Origin: Alphaproteobacteria bacterium
GTDB lineage: Bacteria > Pseudomonadota > Alphaproteobacteria > Micavibrionales > Micavibrionaceae
Direction: 5' to 3'
NCBI GenBank assembly: GCA_020442505.1
Contig: JAGRJZ010000027.1
Location: 1 to 8,081 of the forward strand
Length of the DNA: 8,081 nucleotides
Below, in pieces: positions 5,964-8,081 of the stretch (its first letter is position 1; each line of letters starts with the position of its first letter). The position numbers and the translations under genes are program-made. The notes under the pieces are model-generated. The model saw nothing but the letters and a program-made list of their open reading frames with translations. It did no database searches and was not told the DNA's origin.

Positions 5964-7001
5964 GTGGCTTATTATAGTGTTTCAAAACGTAATGGCAAAT
6001 ATTGTTGCCAGGTACGCTGGTATCCAGAGGGTAGTAAAAAACGCAAATCCTCGAACCGTACCTTTGTGCAACGCGCTAATGCCGTAGCGTGGGGGAAGAA
6101 GCGCGTTCTCGAAATTGAGAGCGGTACCGACAAACGTAAAAAAGACCAGATTTTATTAGGGGGGTTGCTCGACAAATATCTTGACGATCCTCACGTCAAG
6201 ATGGGGCGTTCCAAACGATATTCTCTAAAATTGGTGCGTGACTGTGAGATCGCAAAGGTTAGCCTGCCTCAGCTAAAATCGACCCATATCGTCGATCTTT
6301 GCCGGGACAGAAGTCTGGCTGGCGCGGGACCGGCGACGGTCGCTTGCGATGTGAGCAATCTACGTTCGGTTCTTAGAAACGCGGAGGCTCTGTACGATAT
6401 TGATATAGACGAAACGATTATCGTAAGAGCCATGCCTACCCTGTATTCTCTGGGGCTGGTCGGTAAACCGAGCATCCGCACGAGACGACCTAATCAGGAG
6501 GAAATTGATCTCCTGAAAAAAGGGCTCATAGAAAGGGAAAGCAAGCAGGGTAGCAGCATCCCCTTCTCGGATATTCTGGATTTCTCGATTTTGAGCTGTA
6601 TGCGCGTCGGTGAGGTCTGTAAAATTCTATGGGAAGATTTGAACGAGGACGAGGCTTGGGTGTGGGTTCGAGACAGGAAGGACCCGCGGAAGAAAGTCGG
6701 CAACCATATGAAAGTGCCGTTGCTGGGTGGTACGCTTGATATTGTTCTCAGGCAATCCAGAACAGAGGACCCCAGAATTTTTCCCTACAATCCCCGGTCT
6801 GTAACGGCAGGGTTCCAGAGAGTTCGTAATGCTCTGGGGATTAAGGATTTGCGCTACCATGATCTGCGTCGCGAGGGTGCGAGCCGCTTGTTCGAAGCCG
6901 GGTATAAGATTGATGAGGTGGCGCAGGTGACGGGGCACAGAAATCTAAATACCTTGTGGCGTATATACACGGATTTATCGCCGAACCGGCTTACGGACTA
7001 A
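5964..7001 (+). CDS. Tyrosine site-specific integrase, probably dusA-targeting
   Basis: The 345-residue protein has the order of a phage-type integrase: an N-terminal arm-binding part (about 1-60, with basic WYPEGSKKRKSSNR), a core-binding helical domain (about 65-165) and a catalytic domain (about 175-345). The catalytic residues are all there: R214 in SCMRVGE, a lysine in the beta-hairpin DRKDPRKKVGNHMKVPL (236-252; K239 or K244), H299 and R302 in YHDLRREGASRL, H325 in TGHRN, and the nucleophile Y335 in WRIYTDL. The start is GTG with GAAGGG (5950-5955) at 8 nt, and there is no better start upstream. It lies directly beside the 5' end of dusA, transcribed away from it, as in known dusA-inserted elements, so dusA is the likely target. 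Base composition is lower in GC than the core genes. Its stop overlaps that of the convergent PrtN-like gene by 4 nt. Confidence 0.95.
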   Translation: MAYYSVSKRNGKYCCQVRWYPEGSKKRKSSNRTFVQRANAVAWGKKRVLEIESGTDKRKKDQILLGGLLDKYLDDPHVKMGRSKRYSLKLVRDCEIAKVSLPQLKSTHIVDLCRDRSLAGAGPATVACDVSNLRSVLRNAEALYDIDIDETIIVRAMPTLYSLGLVGKPSIRTRRPNQEEIDLLKKGLIERESKQGSSIPFSDILDFSILSCMRVGEVCKILWEDLNEDEAWVWVRDRKDPRKKVGNHMKVPLLGGTLDIVLRQSRTEDPRIFPYNPRSVTAGFQRVRNALGIKDLRYHDLRREGASRLFEAGYKIDEVAQVTGHRNLNTLWRIYTDLSPNRLTD

Positions 7002-7252
7002 ATTCCGCCGACCCATTCCTTTTTCGCCTCTTCATGGGTTTTATCAATAAAGGCGGCGAGATCGGATATTTTTACCATCCAGGGTAATTTCTGCGAGGAG
7101 CCTAATCTGAAGGCCGGAATAGGTAGGGTGCCCGCCTTCGCTCTTTGTTTGGCGGTTCCTTTTGCACACCCGAAATATTCCTCGCAGATTCTTTCGAGCG
7201 GAATTGCGGGGGTTTCGTATTTTACAAAGAGGAGCATTTCTGTTTTGTTCAT
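6998..7252 (-). CDS. PrtN-family (pyocin activator-like) small DNA-binding protein
   Basis: With this start the product has 84 residues and begins MNKTEMLLFVKYETPAIPLE, in line with PrtN relatives that open MNT..LL. Conserved features follow: ICEEYFG.....AKQRAKAG (about 22-39), LPIPAFRLGSSQKLPWMVKI (41-60; a wing-like turn with Gly-Ser) and SDLAAFIDKTHEEAKKEW (61-78). PrtN activates pyocin genes in Pseudomonas; the fold is similar in layout to MerR/excisionase-type winged HTH proteins. In-frame ATGs at 7264 and 7303 would lengthen it; AAGGAG lies 2 nt before the ATG at 7264 and 14 nt before that at 7252, so the start is not certain. It converges on the integrase gene with overlapping stops and faces away from the RHH-hsdM operon. 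Its role here is unknown: island regulator or excision factor are the two options I favour. Confidence 0.75.
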   Translation of the reverse strand: MNKTEMLLFVKYETPAIPLERICEEYFGCAKGTAKQRAKAGTLPIPAFRLGSSQKLPWMVKISDLAAFIDKTHEEAKKEWVGGI

Positions 7253-7526
7253 ACACTCACCCATCTCTCCTTCTGCTCCACACCAAAGCCGCTTTCGTCC
7301 CATCTTCGGACGGGAGGAGAACGGCGGAGAGTGCTCATCGGCTTGCCGTCCTTGTGCTTTTTATGGAACATGTGAGCTATTATATGGCGGATTTCCAAAA
7401 CCCCTTATGGCCTTTATCTGCGATGATCTGCGCCTGAGTGCATATTTTCTCATGTTTTATTGTGGCCATCGGAGGCCGCCTGTCTTTGCTCTTTCCCTTC
7501 GTGGTTACATTGGATACACTTCCCCG
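7253..7526. other. Intergenic region between the PrtN-like gene and the RHH gene
   Basis: This 274-bp stretch separates two divergent transcription units and should carry both promoters. I find no convincing -35/-10 pair. It contains the direct repeat ATCTGCG at 7416-7422 and 7426-7432, a small dyad CGTCC/GGACG (7296-7300, 7308-7312) and a weak GGA (7512-7514) ahead of the RHH start. Open frames across it are short or lack family features. Confidence 0.4.
7416..7432 (+). repeat. Direct repeat ATCTGCG, two copies at 10-bp period
   Basis: Copies at 7416-7422 and 7426-7432 are separated by ATG, close to one helical turn. They are about 95 bp before the RHH gene. Ribbon-helix-helix proteins often bind short repeats of this kind, so this is a candidate operator, but a 7-bp repeat can arise by chance. 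Confidence 0.35.
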
Positions 7527-7718
7527 ATGACAGTTAAGGACGCTGGCAAGGACTCTGGGTTTCGCATCCGCGTGGAGCGCGACCTTCGAGACAAATTTAT
7601 CCAAATGTGTCGGGCGAAAGACCGTCCCGCCGCTCAGGTCATTCGTGACTTCATGCGGCAGTATATTGAAGATAATGCCGTGGAGAACGCGGCAAAGAAA
7701 GATAAGAGGCAATCGTGA
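7527..7718 (+). CDS. Small ribbon-helix-helix (CopG/antitoxin-like) protein
   Basis: The 63-residue basic protein has a ribbon-helix-helix pattern. A beta-strand FRIRVERD (12-19) starts the fold, followed by helix A LRDKFIQMCRAKD (20-32), a turn RPAAQ (33-37) and helix B VIRDFMRQYIEDN (38-50). A charged tail KKDKRQS follows. RHH proteins dimerise and bind operator DNA; many are antitoxins or plasmid regulators. I chose ATG 7527 because the RHH fold starts right after it; the frame stays open upstream to about 7128, but that part is a composition-poor extension without family features. The Shine-Dalgarno is weak. Its TGA overlaps the hsdM GTG (GTGA, 7715-7718), so the two are translationally coupled. 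No toxin gene is adjacent. The likely job is regulation of the type I RM operon, inferred from position only. Confidence 0.75.
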   Translation: MTVKDAGKDSGFRIRVERDLRDKFIQMCRAKDRPAAQVIRDFMRQYIEDNAVENAAKKDKRQS

Positions 7719-8081
7719 GCGATATTAAAAACCTGAGTGGCTTTGTCTGGTCGATTGCTGAAATCCTGCGCGGGGACTTCAGGCAATCCGAATACGGCAA
7801 AGTCATATTGCCTTTCGTTGTTTTGCGCCGTCTTGACTGCCTGCTTCATGACAGTAAAGCAGCCGTGCTCGAAGCTGAAAAATCGCTCTCGCCGGAGGCC
7901 GATGAAGCTACGCGCGATATGATCCTGTTCGGCGCCGTCGGCGGTAATGTCAAGGTTTACAACCTCTCGCGCTTCACGTTCGAAAGCCTGAAAGGCCAGG
8001 ACCCCGGCCAGCTTCACCAGAACCTGATCGACTATATCACGAAATTTTCGCCGAACGTCCGCGACATCTTCCTCGACAAGT
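7715..8081 (+). CDS. hsdM: Type I restriction-modification methyltransferase subunit HsdM, N-terminal part
   Basis: Only the first 122 codons are in the window; the gene continues past the right edge. HsdM is the adenine methyltransferase and core subunit of type I RM complexes (with HsdS specificity and HsdR nuclease-translocase subunits). The visible part matches the helical HsdM N-terminal domain: LSGFVWSIAEILRGDFRQSE (7-26), YGKVILPFVVLRRLDCLL (27-44), then the variable VLEAEKSLSPEADEATRD (51-68), YNLSRFTFESL (82-92) and HQNLIDYITKFSPNVRDIF (101-119). The SAM motif and NPPF catalytic motif lie further on and cannot be checked. The start is GTG at 7715 with AAGAGG (7704-7709) at 5 nt, and it overlaps the RHH stop. 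hsdS and hsdR would be expected next in the element. Confidence 0.95.
   Translation, partial: MSDIKNLSGFVWSIAEILRGDFRQSEYGKVILPFVVLRRLDCLLHDSKAAVLEAEKSLSPEADEATRDMILFGAVGGNVKVYNLSRFTFESLKGQDPGQLHQNLIDYITKFSPNVRDIFLDK

Larger units (their letters stand above)
5784..8081. mobile_element. Left part of an integrative genomic island or prophage inserted in dusA
   Basis: The boundary is set by the dusA junction on the left; the element continues beyond the right edge. It holds a full-length tyrosine integrase next to the junction, a PrtN-family regulator, a ribbon-helix-helix protein and the start of a type I restriction-modification operon. GC falls at the junction and stays lower across the integrase (about 47% in a 60-bp sample at 6001-6060). 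No phage structural gene is visible, so whether it is a prophage or a defence island is open. The left boundary is approximate. Confidence 0.75.

Noticed and set aside
7288..7325. Two-part hairpin GCCG...CGTCC/GGACG...CGGC
   Set aside because: The inner stem is 5 bp and the outer arms are offset; no T-run follows, so I do not call a terminator or riboswitch.
7128..7526. Long N-terminal extension of the RHH protein (196 residues in total)
   Set aside because: The extra 133 residues overlap the PrtN-like gene in antisense, lack domain features, and the RHH fold begins right after the internal ATG at 7527.
7634..8017. Minus-strand frame of 127 codons at the right edge
   Set aside because: It is antisense to the RHH gene and hsdM, which match known families and share coupled starts.
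1..8081. tRNA, rRNA or CRISPR content
   Set aside because: No spaced direct-repeat array and no cloverleaf or conserved tRNA T-loop was seen; the integration target is a protein gene, not a tRNA.

Overview
The window looks like an alphaproteobacterial chromosome with the left end of a horizontally acquired island in its right third. Evidence for the lineage: a ubiquinone (UbiG) aerobe, a divergent lysC/ubiG pair, a RodZ-like gene directly before ispG, and a SufS/SufT-type SUF module. Gene family resemblance and gene order suggest Alphaproteobacteria; I cannot fix the order or genus from sequence alone. The core part (about 1-5800) is GC-rich. A stretch of about 28% GC (5801-5900, hand count) marks the change to foreign DNA.

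Layout. (1) 1-2248, minus strand: lysC (aspartokinase) -> rodZ-like membrane HTH protein -> ispG (MEP isoprenoid pathway; its 3' part lies off the left edge). The gaps are 26 and 10 bp, so this is probably one operon. (2) 2329-4797, plus strand: ubiG -> sufS -> sufT, divergent from lysC across an 80-bp gap and tightly packed (an 85-bp leader before sufS, then a 4-nt ATGA overlap). It joins a ubiquinone methyltransferase to cysteine desulfurase and a DUF59 Fe-S assembly factor; no sufBCD or sufA is in view. (3) 4821-5834, minus strand: dusA (tRNA dihydrouridine synthase), convergent with sufT and only 23 bp from it.

(4) From the 5' end of dusA to the right edge is an integrative element. A complete tyrosine integrase (5964-7001) reads away from dusA. 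A small PrtN-family (pyocin activator-like) regulator (7000-7252 region, minus) converges on it with overlapping stop codons. Then come a small ribbon-helix-helix protein (7527-7718) and, coupled to it by a GTGA overlap, the start of a type I restriction-modification hsdM (7715 to the edge, incomplete). Integration into the 5' end of dusA by a dedicated integrase family is an established phenomenon. Here dusA keeps its catalytic body but has a TTG start, a short AT-rich N-terminus and an AT-rich upstream region that look element-derived.

How the parts work together. The core genes supply aspartate-family amino acids, isoprenoids and ubiquinone, Fe-S clusters (needed by IspG, for example) and tRNA modification. 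The island carries its own integration gene, a candidate directionality or regulatory protein, and a defence cargo (type I RM) preceded by a possible RHH control protein. The most interesting points are the dusA/island junction with overlapping divergent promoters and an 11-bp-period repeat, the RHH-hsdM coupling, the PrtN-like protein as a possible excision or regulatory factor, and a strong internal ribosome binding site in lysC that would produce a separate regulatory subunit.
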